From CALCEB01 sp035531475 (GTDB taxonomy: Bacteria; Acidobacteriota; Terriglobia; UBA7540): a DNA stretch of 64,000 nt. Positions 27,089 to 37,273 of the stretch are shown one piece after another. The position numbers and the translations under genes were made by a program. The notes beneath the pieces were generated by a model. The model worked only from the letters and a program-made list of their open reading frames with translations, did no database searches and was not told the origin of the DNA. The stretch's first letter is position 1. Each line of letters begins with the position of its first letter. The stretch lies in NCBI GenBank assembly GCA_035531475.1, contig DATKST010000015.1, positions 17,447-81,446 of the forward strand, written 5' to 3'.

Positions 27089-28006
27089 ATGCAGGACCAC
27101 AACTCGGCTGAAATCCGGCGGCCACCTGCTCCCCGAACGCGTGAAGCTCCGGAAATCATGCAGGCATTTGTGGCGCGCCACGTTCCTTTTTTTGTGTTGA
27201 CCGGCGTTCTGATCGCGCAATTCCTGCTGCTTTCTTTTCAGATCACCCGGAATCACAATATGAGGCTCATCGAGTTCTGGGCCGTCTCGGTTTTTGATCC
27301 GTTTGAGCGGTCCGTTTTGGGGATGACGGACGCGGCTTACGGAACGTTCGATCATTTCCAGAGCCTCTGGTCCGTGCAGCAACAGAACAAACAACTCCAG
27401 ACTGACCTTGCGGCGTCTCATGCGGAAATTCAGCAACTCTCCGAGCAGTCTTCGGAAAACGCCCGCTTGCGGGCGCTGCTGAATTTCAAACAGCAGGCCG
27501 CCTATGAAACCGTCCCGGCGGAAGTCATCGCCGCGAGCCCGGGGGCCAATTCAAGCGCGGTCTTCATTGATAAGGGGTCGGACGCGGGCCTCACCACCGA
27601 TCTTCCCGTCATCACTCCGGAGGGCGTGGTGGGCAAAACCATCGCCGTGTTCTCTCACAGCTCGCAGGTGTTGCTGATCACGGACCCGGCGAGCGGCGTG
27701 GGCTCAATGCTCGAAGACAGCCGGCTTCAAGGAGTTCTCAAAGGCGGTGAGCGCAACCTGTGTACGCTTGATTTCATCATGAATGAGGAGAACGTATCTC
27801 CGGGAACCGCAATCCTCACTTCGGGGCTTGACCAGATTTATCCCAAGGGTCTTCGGCTGGGGCGGGTAGTGAGCGTGGGAAATGGCAATATCTATGAGAG
27901 GATTGACGTCCAGCCGGCTGCGGCCCTGAACCGCCTGGAAGACGTTCTGGTCATCATGAAGTCAGCCGCGACGGTCCAGGCTGAAGGGCTGCCTGCCCAT
28001 CCGTGA
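27089..28006 (+). CDS. mreC: Rod shape-determining protein MreC
   Basis: MreC is a bitopic protein linking MreB to the wall synthesis machinery. The 305 residues comprise a cytoplasmic tail, one membrane segment (FFVLTGVLIAQFLLLSF, about 40-56), a coiled coil (QQQNKQLQTDLAASHAEIQQ and following) and the periplasmic beta-barrel domain with SSAVFIDKGSDAGLTTDLPV and GVVGKTIAVFSHSSQV. The start is in doubt: MQDHN at 27089 gives a 34-residue tail before FVARH, and an ATG at 27158 is possible. No mreD follows; the next gene is glgB, transcribed in the same direction. Confidence 0.95.
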   Translation: MQDHNSAEIRRPPAPRTREAPEIMQAFVARHVPFFVLTGVLIAQFLLLSFQITRNHNMRLIEFWAVSVFDPFERSVLGMTDAAYGTFDHFQSLWSVQQQNKQLQTDLAASHAEIQQLSEQSSENARLRALLNFKQQAAYETVPAEVIAASPGANSSAVFIDKGSDAGLTTDLPVITPEGVVGKTIAVFSHSSQVLLITDPASGVGSMLEDSRLQGVLKGGERNLCTLDFIMNEENVSPGTAILTSGLDQIYPKGLRLGRVVSVGNGNIYERIDVQPAAALNRLEDVLVIMKSAATVQAEGLPAHP

Positions 28007-28068
28007 AGAGTAGGCAGTAATTTTTTTGAGGCTGCGGGATTCGGGGCCAATCCATTGGAGGATAGACG

Positions 28069-30000
28069 TTGCGTTACGACGTTTCGCTCTTAACCAATAA
28101 CGACCTCCATCTTTTCGGTGAAGGCACGCACCACCGCCTTTACCAGAAGTTTGGGGCGCATCTGACCATTGCCGATGGCGTGCCTGGAGCTTACTTTGCG
28201 GTCTGGGCGCCCAACGCCGAGCGAGTTTGCGTGATGGGGGAATTCAATGATTGGGACAAGATGAACCACCCCTTGCAAATGCGTGGCGAATCCGGCGTTT
28301 GGGATGGTTTTGTTGAAGGTGTTCAACCCGGAACGAGGTACAAGTATCAGGTGTGTTCGCGCTTCAACGCTTACTCCATCGATAAGACGGACCCTTTGGG
28401 CTTCTGCTCAGAGGTTGCGCCCCTCACCGCCTCGAGGGTGTGGGACCTTGCTTACCCATGGGGTGACGCCGATTGGATGAAGTCTCGTTCCTCGCGAAAC
28501 AGCCACACCAGCCCGATTTCCATCTACGAAGTCCACCTGGGCTCCTGGATGCGCTCGCCGGACGCCCCCGATCAGCTACCTTCTTACCGCGATTTGGCTC
28601 CAAAGCTCGCCGAATACATTGGCAAAATGGGTTTCACCCACGCTGAATTTCTGCCCATCATGGAACACCCTTATTATCCTTCGTGGGGCTACCAGATCAC
28701 CGGTTATTTTGCGCCCACCAGCCGTTATGGAACGCCGCAGGATTTCATGTATTTGGTGGACTACCTTCACCAGCATGGGATCGGGGTGATTCTGGACTGG
28801 GTTCCGTCGCACTTTCCAACCGACGGTCACGGTCTTGGCTATTTTGATGGCACTCACCTTTACGAACACGCGGACCCGCGCCAGGGATTCCATCCCGAGT
28901 GGAAGAGTTCCATTTTTAACTACGGGCGTAATGAGGTGCGGAGCTTCCTCTCCAGCAGCGCCCTGTTCTGGTTGGATCATTACCACGCCGACGGCCTGCG
29001 CGTGGATGGCGTGGCTTCGATGCTTTATCTCGATTATGCGCGCAACGAAGGTGAATGGATTCCAAACGCCCATGGTGGCAAGGAAAATCTGGAAGCCATC
29101 GAATTCCTCCGCGGCCTGAACTCCGCGATTTATCAGAACTTTCCGGACGTTCAAACCATTGCTGAGGAGTCCACCTCCTGGCCCATGGTTTCGCGTCCCA
29201 CCTACCTGGGGGGCCTGGGATTCGGCATGAAATGGGATATGGGCTGGATGCATGACACGCTGGTTTACTTTGCCAGGGACCCCGTTCACCGCAAGTTTCA
29301 TCACGGCCAGCTTACCTTCCGCATGATTTACGCCTTCACGGAGAACTTCGTGCTGCCTCTCTCCCATGACGAAGTGGTGCATGGGAAGGCTTCGTTACTC
29401 GGCAAAATGCCGGGAGACGATTGGCAGAAGTTCGCCAACTTGCGGCTCCTTTTTGGTTATATGTATACCCAGCCGGGTAAGAAATTGCTCTTTATGGGTG
29501 GCGAGTTCGGCCAGTGGGCGGAGTGGAACTTCGGGCGGTGCCTGGACTGGCATTTGCTGGAGTTTCCTCCGCATCAAGGCTTGCAAAAATGGGTCGAGGA
29601 CCTAAATCGCCTTTACCGCTCCGAACCCGCATTGCACGAGCTTGACTTTGAGCCGGAAGGTTTTGAGTGGATTGATTGTAATGACGCCATGGCCAGCACT
29701 CTCACCTACATCCGCAAGGCAAATTCGACGCCAGACATTTTCCTGGTGGTTTCGAACTTCACGCCAGTAACGCGCGAGAGTTACACCGCCGGCTGCCCGC
29801 GGGGCGGGTACTGGAAAGAAGTGTTGAACAGCGATTCTTCCATTTATGGCGGTAGCGGGCAAGGCAATGCCGGCGGCCTGGAGGCTGAACCCATCGCCAT
29901 CCACGGCCGGCCCTTTTCGCTTCCGCTCACTCTGCCGCCCCTCGCTACGGTCATTTTCAAAAACTCTTCAGGACCCACGGTCGCGCCGCCCGCCGCGTAG
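28069..30000 (+). CDS. glgB: 1,4-alpha-glucan branching enzyme
   Basis: GlgB introduces alpha-1,6 branches into glycogen. The 643-residue GH13 enzyme starts with TTG at 28069, preceded by TTGGAGGATAGACG. An N-terminal CBM48 domain (YFAVWAPNAERVCVMGEFND) leads into the barrel. This shows ILDWVPSHFPTDG, the nucleophile region HADGLRVDGVASMLYLD (nucleophile Asp near residue 312), the acid/base EES in QTIAEESTSWP, and LPLSHDEVVHGK. A C-terminal all-beta domain follows. The first GlgB N-terminal module (N1) is absent, as in the shorter group. No other glycogen gene is nearby. Confidence 0.96.
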   Translation: MRYDVSLLTNNDLHLFGEGTHHRLYQKFGAHLTIADGVPGAYFAVWAPNAERVCVMGEFNDWDKMNHPLQMRGESGVWDGFVEGVQPGTRYKYQVCSRFNAYSIDKTDPLGFCSEVAPLTASRVWDLAYPWGDADWMKSRSSRNSHTSPISIYEVHLGSWMRSPDAPDQLPSYRDLAPKLAEYIGKMGFTHAEFLPIMEHPYYPSWGYQITGYFAPTSRYGTPQDFMYLVDYLHQHGIGVILDWVPSHFPTDGHGLGYFDGTHLYEHADPRQGFHPEWKSSIFNYGRNEVRSFLSSSALFWLDHYHADGLRVDGVASMLYLDYARNEGEWIPNAHGGKENLEAIEFLRGLNSAIYQNFPDVQTIAEESTSWPMVSRPTYLGGLGFGMKWDMGWMHDTLVYFARDPVHRKFHHGQLTFRMIYAFTENFVLPLSHDEVVHGKASLLGKMPGDDWQKFANLRLLFGYMYTQPGKKLLFMGGEFGQWAEWNFGRCLDWHLLEFPPHQGLQKWVEDLNRLYRSEPALHELDFEPEGFEWIDCNDAMASTLTYIRKANSTPDIFLVVSNFTPVTRESYTAGCPRGGYWKEVLNSDSSIYGGSGQGNAGGLEAEPIAIHGRPFSLPLTLPPLATVIFKNSSGPTVAPPAA

Positions 30001-30002
30001 CC

Positions 30003-30140
30003 TCAATGCAGTTCGACATGCCGGATCGCGGCGATGTTTGCCGCTGACCGCCGTCGTGCCCGTCAATCCGTCGGACACCGTCCCCACGGAAACTCGCGCT
30101 CGCCTTGCCACTTCCTTCACGGCCACCATGACCGGGATCC
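30003..30140 (-). pseudogene. LacI-family regulator, N-terminal fragment
   Basis: About 30 codons read MVAVKEVARRARVSVGTVS followed by DGLTGTTAVS, which is the helix-turn-helix of LacI-type repressors (compare VAKRAGVSVGTVSRVLNG). The similarity then breaks off within about 15 codons and no ligand-binding domain follows. It lies tail-to-tail against the glgB end. It is a remnant rather than a gene. Confidence 0.55.
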
Positions 30141-30397
30141 CATTCCGGTAAGATTGACCCGTCCGGTCGAGATTTGATTCCACGGCGTTCTTAGCCTCAA
30201 GCCGGGTTCACACATTATAGTTGTCGAGGCAAATGTTGCGGTTGGAAGTATAAACCCAGATGCCATACCCTCCCATTGAGTTCGCTTTGCCGCGACGCGC
30301 CTCGGCAATCCTAATCCAAGGGGTTTGACACCCTGGGGATCGGCCACCCATTCTGCCTATCGTAATTATACCTACGATAAATTTTTTAATTGGGTGC

Positions 30398-30427
30398 TTG
30401 ACAAGCCGAGGCTGCTGCATGTATATT
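30398..30427 (+). promoter_or_regulatory. groES-groEL promoter (sigma-70 type)
   Basis: TTGACA (30398-30403) and TATATT (30422-30427) are separated by 18 bases. The -10 box touches the left arm of the CIRCE operator, so repressor binding would block RNA polymerase. Confidence 0.8.
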
Positions 30428-30452
30428 AGCACTCTCGGCGGTAGAGTGCTAA
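30426..30452 (+). promoter_or_regulatory. CIRCE operator (HrcA binding site)
   Basis: The sequence is TTAGCACTC, nine bases, GAGTGCTAA: a perfect match to the CIRCE inverted repeat. HrcA repressor, folded by GroEL, binds this element and releases it upon heat shock. It overlaps the -10 region and start site of the groESL promoter. hrcA itself is not in the window. Confidence 0.97.
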
Positions 30453-30615
30453 CGCTCGTCCTCCGGGGCAAGGTACTTGGACTACCAATTCAAATCGAAG
30501 GTATGATTCTGTTGTCACTCAATCGTTTCGAGCCCGAAAGGCTGGGTTTCGGTCCGAGATCGAGACGAGGGTGCGGCGGCACGGATAAACTTAAGTTAGG
30601 AAAGGAGATAGCACT

Positions 30616-30936
30616 ATGAACGTTAGACCGCTTCATGACCGGATACTTATTAAACGAATCGAAGAACAGGAAAGCGTACGGGGTGGTATTATCATTCCAG
30701 ATACTGCCAAGGAAAAGCCCCAGGAGGGCGAAGTTGTTGCGGTTGGAAACGGGAAAAAGACGGACGAAGGCAAGACCATACCGTTGGATGTGAAGGCAGG
30801 TGACCGGATTCTGTTTGGGAAGTATTCCGGCACTGAAATCAAGATCGAGGGTGATGAGTACCTGATTCTTCGTGAGGACGAAGTGCTCTGCGTGTTTGAC
30901 TCCGCGAAGCATTCCGCCGCCGGCGGGAAGAAATAG
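30616..30936 (+). CDS. groES: Co-chaperonin GroES
   Basis: GroES is the heptameric lid of the GroEL chamber. The 106 residues start MNVRPLHDRILIKRIEEQE, with the mobile loop around SVRGGIIIPDTAKEKPQEG and the C-terminal YLILREDEVLCVFD. An extra tail of about 10 residues (SAKHSAAGGKK) is present. A strong ribosome site (AGGAAAGGAGAT) lies upstream. Expression is controlled by the CIRCE element at 30426. groEL follows after 111 bases. Confidence 0.97.
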   Translation: MNVRPLHDRILIKRIEEQESVRGGIIIPDTAKEKPQEGEVVAVGNGKKTDEGKTIPLDVKAGDRILFGKYSGTEIKIEGDEYLILREDEVLCVFDSAKHSAAGGKK

Positions 30937-31047
30937 GTGCCACTCTGTGCCAGCCGCGTGAGCGCCTGGCAATGGAGCGAACCTCAACCCAATCCACCGA
31001 CCTCTCGCTTTGGCGGGCAGGCGAAATGAAATTTGGAGGAACTTAAG

Positions 31048-32739
<1,692 letters not shown>

Positions 32740-32772
32740 GACAGAGGGCAGAAAGCAGTGGGCAGTATCGAA

Positions 32773-32801
32773 GGGCGGGATGCAAATCCCGCCCTTTTTG
32801 T
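32773..32801 (+). terminator. Rho-independent terminator of groESL
   Basis: An eight-base stem GGGCGGGA / TCCCGCCC (32773-32780 with 32787-32794), loop TGCAAA, is followed by TTTTT. It lies 33 bases after the groEL stop. Confidence 0.88.
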
Positions 32802-33197
32802 TTGGGCAAGGCTTGCGTGATGCGAAAAACGACATCACGCTCTCAAGCCTGCCACGGGCGGCCTCCCCCCCGCCGGACACCAACCCTCGAACCGTTTTAC
32901 CCCGAAACCGGCGCCACGGCGAACTTTTTCGCCGCTGCCTTGCTCCCCCCGCAAGGCAGCGGCCCAGCTCACAAACCCAAATCAAAGGCACCAGCAACAG
33001 CAAAACCAAGAGCAAAAACCAAGATACAAGCCACGACGAGCGCCCTTCCTCGTCGTGGGCCTTTCAAATGGTTATATTATTTCCACCAAGTCTCGCGTCC
33101 AGCGAGGAAGACCTGGCGACCGCATCCTCTTCGTTACGGCGGAATGTTCAGCGGGTGCTTCCACCCATCACGGCGGCCGGGCCTGACCCCAAGGAAA
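32802..33197. other. Intergenic region, nothing recognised
   Basis: Between the groESL terminator and repeat D1 there are only short hairpins (for example CCACGACGAG with CTCGTCGTGG near 33032-33060). Open frames here overlap repeats and show no family motifs. Confidence 0.5.
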
Positions 33198-33270
33198 GCG
33201 TAGACTTCACGCTCTTCGAAGTCTGCGGCCTTTCTCCCGCCCGCCTTCGGGCCGCCGAAGCGCAGAGGTT
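33198..33270. repeat. Family D hairpin element (D1)
   Basis: GCGTAGACTTCACGCTCTTC then GAAGTCTGCGGCC is followed by CCCGCCCGCCTTCGGGC. It is nearly the reverse complement of D2 at 35427. It lies beyond the 3' end of the outer-membrane protein gene at 33357. Confidence 0.65.
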
Positions 33271-33356
33271 CGCCGCCGGTGGACATCGCGCTCACTTGGG
33301 TCCGATCCTGGCGGTCACCACCGGGGGGCGCGAGACATTGGCGCGCTTCGAGGCGT

Positions 33357-34193
33357 TTAATGGGGCGAGAGATGATGCCCGAAAAACCCATTGAGACCTT
33401 TACCCGGCTTTGATCCCCAGGTCCAATAAAGTCCGAGATAGGCGTAGTTCTCAGTTTGACCGAAGGCGGTGTGACCGTAAGCGAAGAGCAACTGGAAACC
33501 CGGATTTCGGAAATAGTAATAGCCGCCGACGTCCACCATCGTTGCGGCCCTGGTTTGCGGCGTCGCAGTGCCTTCCGATCCGTGTGAAAAGACCTCGGTC
33601 CCCAGCGTCCACTTCTTGCCGATATCGCGCTGCACCAGCCAGCCTTCGTAAGAGAAGTTGCGGTATTGGAACTGGTGGATAATCTCGTACCCCGCTCCTC
33701 CATAGGTTGTCCAATGTCCCCAGTCTTTTTGGACCCAAATCGGCAGTTTGTACCAGACCCTTCCCACCCCGAGCCCTCGAGCGTAACGACCCGTGGGTAG
33801 CTCCAGCATGGCGAAAGTTCCGATCATGGGCAGATATTTGGTCTCCTGGACGAACCGGTATTTCGCTCCCAGCTCCGTGTCGGTGAGACCGTAGGCGCTG
33901 GGGCCCGTTCCGGCGGGGAAGTAGGCCGGGTTGTTCGAGGGCATGATGGCTCCGAAAGGCAAAATGGCATGAAGCTGAAGATTTGGAGCCGCTCCCCAGT
34001 TAAATTCCACCGCCGGGCCCAGCGGATCTGTCTCGACGGGTGTGCCGTCGGAGCCGCCAAATATGTAGAATTCATAATGCCGGAAGTCTACAGGCTGCGG
34101 ATCGTCCGTCTGGAAAGGCGGTCCGGCCAACAAAAATTGCGGCGCGGAACCAAGAAGGCCGGCCAGGACGCAGAACAGGAAGACTCGTTTCAT
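33357..34193 (-). CDS. Putative outer-membrane beta-barrel protein (transporter-like)
   Basis: The 278 residues start from the ATG at 34193 (MKRVFLFC), with an alternative TTG at 34217. A signal peptide ends near LLAGPPFQTDDPQPVD. The rest alternates short aromatic-rich strands (YEFYIFGG, NLQLHAILPFG, LGAKYRFVQE, FSYEGWLVQRD, YYYFRNPGFQLLFAYGHTAFG) and ends in a Trp/Tyr-rich strand, the pattern of an outer-membrane barrel such as the MetA/phenol-degradation transporter group. The ligand is unknown. It diverges from the gene at 34615. Confidence 0.65.
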   Translation of the reverse strand: MKRVFLFCVLAGLLGSAPQFLLAGPPFQTDDPQPVDFRHYEFYIFGGSDGTPVETDPLGPAVEFNWGAAPNLQLHAILPFGAIMPSNNPAYFPAGTGPSAYGLTDTELGAKYRFVQETKYLPMIGTFAMLELPTGRYARGLGVGRVWYKLPIWVQKDWGHWTTYGGAGYEIIHQFQYRNFSYEGWLVQRDIGKKWTLGTEVFSHGSEGTATPQTRAATMVDVGGYYYFRNPGFQLLFAYGHTAFGQTENYAYLGLYWTWGSKPGKGLNGFFGHHLSPH

Positions 34194-34614
34194 GATTTTT
34201 CTTTGAAGGCCTCTCAAAACGATTTTCGTCGGAGTGCGTAGCCACGGTCAATCGGTTTTTGATTGACCGCGGGCCTCACTTGCGCCAAAAGGCTCACGGA
34301 CAGCAAGGCGCTGTCCGGGGCGATCCGCTTGAGAGTGCGGATGCGGCATCTTCACTGCCTCGGATTTGCCTGTTCCGGCGAAGAAACCTGACCTTCATCA
34401 AGGCGCGCTGCCGACGGCCGTGGCGGAAAAAGAGCATTGTATCGAAAGTATACGCCGTATACAGGAGGGACAGCGGGTCGTGGCTGGATTCCCGCTTGCC
34501 GCTTTTGCGAGAATGGGGAGTCAACCGCCACGGTGACGTTTAGGCAAAAAACCGCATCTATATTAGTTTACCCGGTAGAAACAATGAGGGGAAAACTCAC
34601 CACCCGGAGAATCG
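34194..34614. other. Divergent intergenic region
   Basis: These 421 bases separate two divergent secreted-protein genes and presumably hold both promoters. GTATACGCCGTATAC (about 34448-34462) is a short inverted repeat. No confident promoter, RNA or gene could be assigned. Confidence 0.4.
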
Positions 34615-35388
34615 ATGCCCAGAGAAAGTTTTGGAGCCGCTCACGCCGGTGGCCTTGCTGCCGTCATGCTGTTTGCTTTGATGACGCCTTGCGGCTTGGT
34701 TGGTCAGCAACCGGCTCCGCCACCGTCAGCACAGCCCGCTGCGCCATCTGCCACCAGCCCCAATAAGCAGACCAAAAAGCAGAAAAAAGAGAAGAAGCCG
34801 GCCTTCCAATACAACAAAGAACGTGTCCTCTGGGTGGCGCCGAATTATCTGACAGTAGACAATTCCCAGGCGCCTTTTGTTCCCATGACCTCCCGGCAAA
34901 AATTCTTCCTGGCGTCCCGGGTCTCCTTTGATCCTTTCGCTTTTCCGGAAGCGGCCATCCTGGCCGTGACCAACAGCAAAAATACCCGTCAATGGGGAAA
35001 CAGCGCCGGCGGCCTGGCTGAGCGCTACACCGCAGCCTTCGCCGATGAAACCATCAGCACCTTCATGAAGAAAGCCGTCATGCCCAGCGTTCTGCGCCAG
35101 GACCCGCGCTATTTCAGGCTGGGCAAGGGAAATATATTCAAGCGAACCGGCTACGCCTTCAGCCGCGTTTTGGTCGCGAAAAACGATGCCGGAAATTGGA
35201 CGTTTAATTCCTCCAACCTCATCGGCACGGCGATGGGCGCCACCATCTCCGACCTCTATTATCCTGCCCCGGATCGCACCTTCGGGAATACGCTAAACCG
35301 CTGGGGCATGCAACTCGCCGTCAACGCCCTCGACAACTGGATGAGGGAATACTGGCCAGACATCCGCCAGCGGGTGTTTCACAAGTGA
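34615..35388 (+). CDS. Acidobacterial conserved secreted protein of unknown function
   Basis: This 257-residue protein has an N-terminal hydrophobic segment (AAVMLFALMTPCGLVG, possibly a lipoprotein signal with Cys26), a Pro/Ala-rich linker and a Lys-rich patch (KQTKKQKKEKK). The folded part contains NYLTVDNSQAPFVPMTSRQK, FDPFAFPEAAILA, FADETISTFMKKAVMPSVL, QDPRYFRLG and AATISDLYYPAPDRTFGNTL-like blocks. I recognise this pattern as a family found widely in Acidobacteria, without known function. An envelope location is likely. No operon partner is evident. Confidence 0.75.
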   Translation: MPRESFGAAHAGGLAAVMLFALMTPCGLVGQQPAPPPSAQPAAPSATSPNKQTKKQKKEKKPAFQYNKERVLWVAPNYLTVDNSQAPFVPMTSRQKFFLASRVSFDPFAFPEAAILAVTNSKNTRQWGNSAGGLAERYTAAFADETISTFMKKAVMPSVLRQDPRYFRLGKGNIFKRTGYAFSRVLVAKNDAGNWTFNSSNLIGTAMGATISDLYYPAPDRTFGNTLNRWGMQLAVNALDNWMREYWPDIRQRVFHK

Positions 35389-35426
35389 GCTTTGCCGACC
35401 GCCAGGTGCGCCAACATTGGTTTTCA

Positions 35427-35493
35427 AGGCGGCGCCCTGAAGTCGGGCAGAAGAAAAGCCGCAGACTTCGAAGAGCGTGAAGTCTGCGCTACC
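35427..35493. repeat. Family D hairpin element (D2)
   Basis: CCCTGAAGTCGGGCAG, then GCCGCAGACTTCGAAGAGCG and TGAAGTCTGCGC. It is the inverse of D1. It sits between convergent genes at 35388 and 35520. Confidence 0.65.
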
Positions 35494-35519
35494 GGCTCCG
35501 GCACTGGGGAAAGCGCGGC

Positions 35520-36200
35520 TTACCAAAAATCGCCGATTGGCGCATACATAAAAATCAATGTATGTGCCACCCGCGGAGCAAAACCGAAAGGAAATCCGTA
35601 CTCAATCAAAGTCCCCGGACGCGCGCGGCTGAGCAGAGTCCGCCAGAGGCTCTGGGGATTCCGTGTGAAAATCAGATTGCTGTCGGCACGTATGGGGTAC
35701 CAGGCACCGCCACGCAATTCGTCCTGAAGTTGCTCCGGCGACCACTGAGCGCGCCCCAGAAACAACTGTAGTTCTTGCCCGTTCCGAGAATTTTTGAGAA
35801 CCCTTTCCATCAGACTCGAATCCACACTCATACAAATATCACCAAAGAGCCGGGTCGCCAACTTTGGAACCCGGGGCGAGCGGAATAGGATGATGGGCAC
35901 GTGAATGCCAACTGGACCGCCGAAGTACGCCTTCTTGCTTTTGGCTTTAAGCCCGGGAATCTGAGGAAATATTTGGAGCAGCGGAATACGAGTGGGTTTG
36001 TTAACGATAATGCCCACCACCAAAGGCAACCTGGTGGCGGGCAGCATCAATACAACCGACTGCCGGAAGTAGGGATTGCGCAACTCCGGACGTGCAACCA
36101 AGTAGAACGGTTTTTCCTCCGGTTTCTGTGCTTCCTCCGTCGGCTTGCCAGCAAGCCACGACGCAGCACAAAAGATAAAAATGGCCGCCGCCGTTCTCAT
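35520..36200 (-). CDS. YqgE/AlgH family protein with signal peptide
   Basis: This 226-residue UPF0301 protein starts at ATG 36200 after GAGGGGAAACTGG. The family core is clear: NPYFRQSVVLMLPA, VGIIVNKPTRIPL, AYFGGPVG, QELQLFLGRAQWSPEQLQDE and LRGGAWY. Unusually, it begins with MRTAAAIFIFCAASWLAGKP, a likely export signal or membrane anchor, whereas characterised YqgE proteins are soluble and cytoplasmic. The biochemical role is unknown. A family D repeat lies just upstream. Confidence 0.88.
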   Translation of the reverse strand: MRTAAAIFIFCAASWLAGKPTEEAQKPEEKPFYLVARPELRNPYFRQSVVLMLPATRLPLVVGIIVNKPTRIPLLQIFPQIPGLKAKSKKAYFGGPVGIHVPIILFRSPRVPKLATRLFGDICMSVDSSLMERVLKNSRNGQELQLFLGRAQWSPEQLQDELRGGAWYPIRADSNLIFTRNPQSLWRTLLSRARPGTLIEYGFPFGFAPRVAHTLIFMYAPIGDFW

Positions 36201-36248
36201 CCAGTTTCCCCTCGGTTTTCTATCCAGGCTTGCTCGACAAGCAGAACT

Positions 36249-36306
36249 GGTAGCGCAGAGTTTGCGCGTTTCAAACTCTGCGGTTCTTGGGCGGAGAAGC
36301 CGCGGA
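36249..36306. repeat. Family D element with a different core (D3)
   Basis: GGTAGCGCAGAGTTTGCGCG then TTTCAAACTCTGCGG. The flanking plan matches D2 (GGTAGCGCAGA..TCTGCGG) but the stem bases differ, with compensating changes on both sides. Confidence 0.55.
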
Positions 36307-36480
36307 CCTTCAAAGCAGGTCTGCTCACCTTGCTGGCCCCTTCCGAGCGCAGATCTCCGCGGCCAAAACCAACGGGTTCTTGGTTCGAGCATTCCGTCCC
36401 GCTCGGAGAAGTGAGGCTTCCGAAAAGCCAACTGCGTGAAACTCCTGCAGGAAGGCACCTCCCTCCTTAGCTCCCGCGAT

Positions 36481-37071
36481 TCAAGCAAACCAATTACTCT
36501 CGTTCCGTTGTTCTTCCGGCGGCAGGGGCTTCGATAGGATCAATTCCGCCGAGTAGACGGCTCCGCCACTCCGAACCACCCGCCCCAGTTCAAGAAAAAC
36601 TGCTTCCCTGGCCGGGTTCAGGTTAAATATCCCGTTCACCAGCGCAACATCAATCGACTCGGTGCGAACCGGCAAATTCTCCGCATCGGCTCTGCAAAAC
36701 AAGAGGTTGCGGGTTTCAGCCTCCGCCGCGCTGGCTCGCGCCCGTGCGACCATCGCCTCGCTGAAATCGACACCCATCACCGCGCCGTGAGAGCCCGTCC
36801 GCCTGGCCGCAATCAGTGAGTCCAAACCCGCGCCGCAACCCAAATCGAGCACGGTGGCGCCTTCCGGAATGTCGGCGAACACCGAGACATTTGAAACACC
36901 GGCGAACGCATCCACCGAAGCCACCGGCAACTGGGCGAGTAATTCTGCGGGATAACCGAGGCTCTCCGCGAACTGACGTCCTACCGGAAACGCATGTGAG
37001 CCTTCGGGCCGGTCGGCGGCAGCCGAGTAGGCGTCATGAACCCTGCGGCGGATCTGTGGCTCGTTCGTCAT
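36481..37071 (-). CDS. Class I SAM-dependent methyltransferase (ArsM-like region)
   Basis: The 196-residue protein has motif I VLDLGCGAGLDSLIAA, the acidic motif II MGVDFSEAMVARA, RADAENLP and VNGIFNLNP. The pre-motif SHAFPVGRQFAESLGYP and LGCGAGLDSL resemble arsenite methyltransferases, but the downstream cysteine-containing region is absent, so that function is not supported. The start is uncertain: the frame stays open to 37164 (TTG), and repeat B1 begins just upstream, so the N-terminus may have been trimmed by the insertion. Confidence 0.8.
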   Translation of the reverse strand: MTNEPQIRRRVHDAYSAAADRPEGSHAFPVGRQFAESLGYPAELLAQLPVASVDAFAGVSNVSVFADIPEGATVLDLGCGAGLDSLIAARRTGSHGAVMGVDFSEAMVARARASAAEAETRNLLFCRADAENLPVRTESIDVALVNGIFNLNPAREAVFLELGRVVRSGGAVYSAELILSKPLPPEEQRNESNWFA

Positions 37072-37174
37072 TCCTCGCTCGCACTCGAAAGGTACTTCAG
37101 CCGGAGTTTCTTCTTTGACTTCCCGGCCGGCCTGTAATGTACACCTGACCGCTTCAGCAGGCAAATGCCCCAGG

Positions 37175-37270
37175 CTGGATTATTCATGAAGCTCCCTTGT
37201 TGGACCGGAAGGGCACGGCTTTAACCGTGCCCTCCCGGTCCTCGCATAAAACTTCATGAATAATCCGGGC
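37175..37270. repeat. Family B palindromic element (B1)
   Basis: Ends CTGGATTATTCATGAAG and CTTCATGAATAATCCGGG flank the hairpin GGGCACGGCTTTAACCGTGCCC. The right end abuts the CTAG that starts repeat A5. Confidence 0.85.
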
Positions 37271-37273
37271 TAG

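Noticed and set aside
36481..37071. Arsenite methyltransferase (ArsM) call
   Set aside because: The SAM-binding half looks similar, but the C-terminal cysteine-containing arsenic-binding region is missing.
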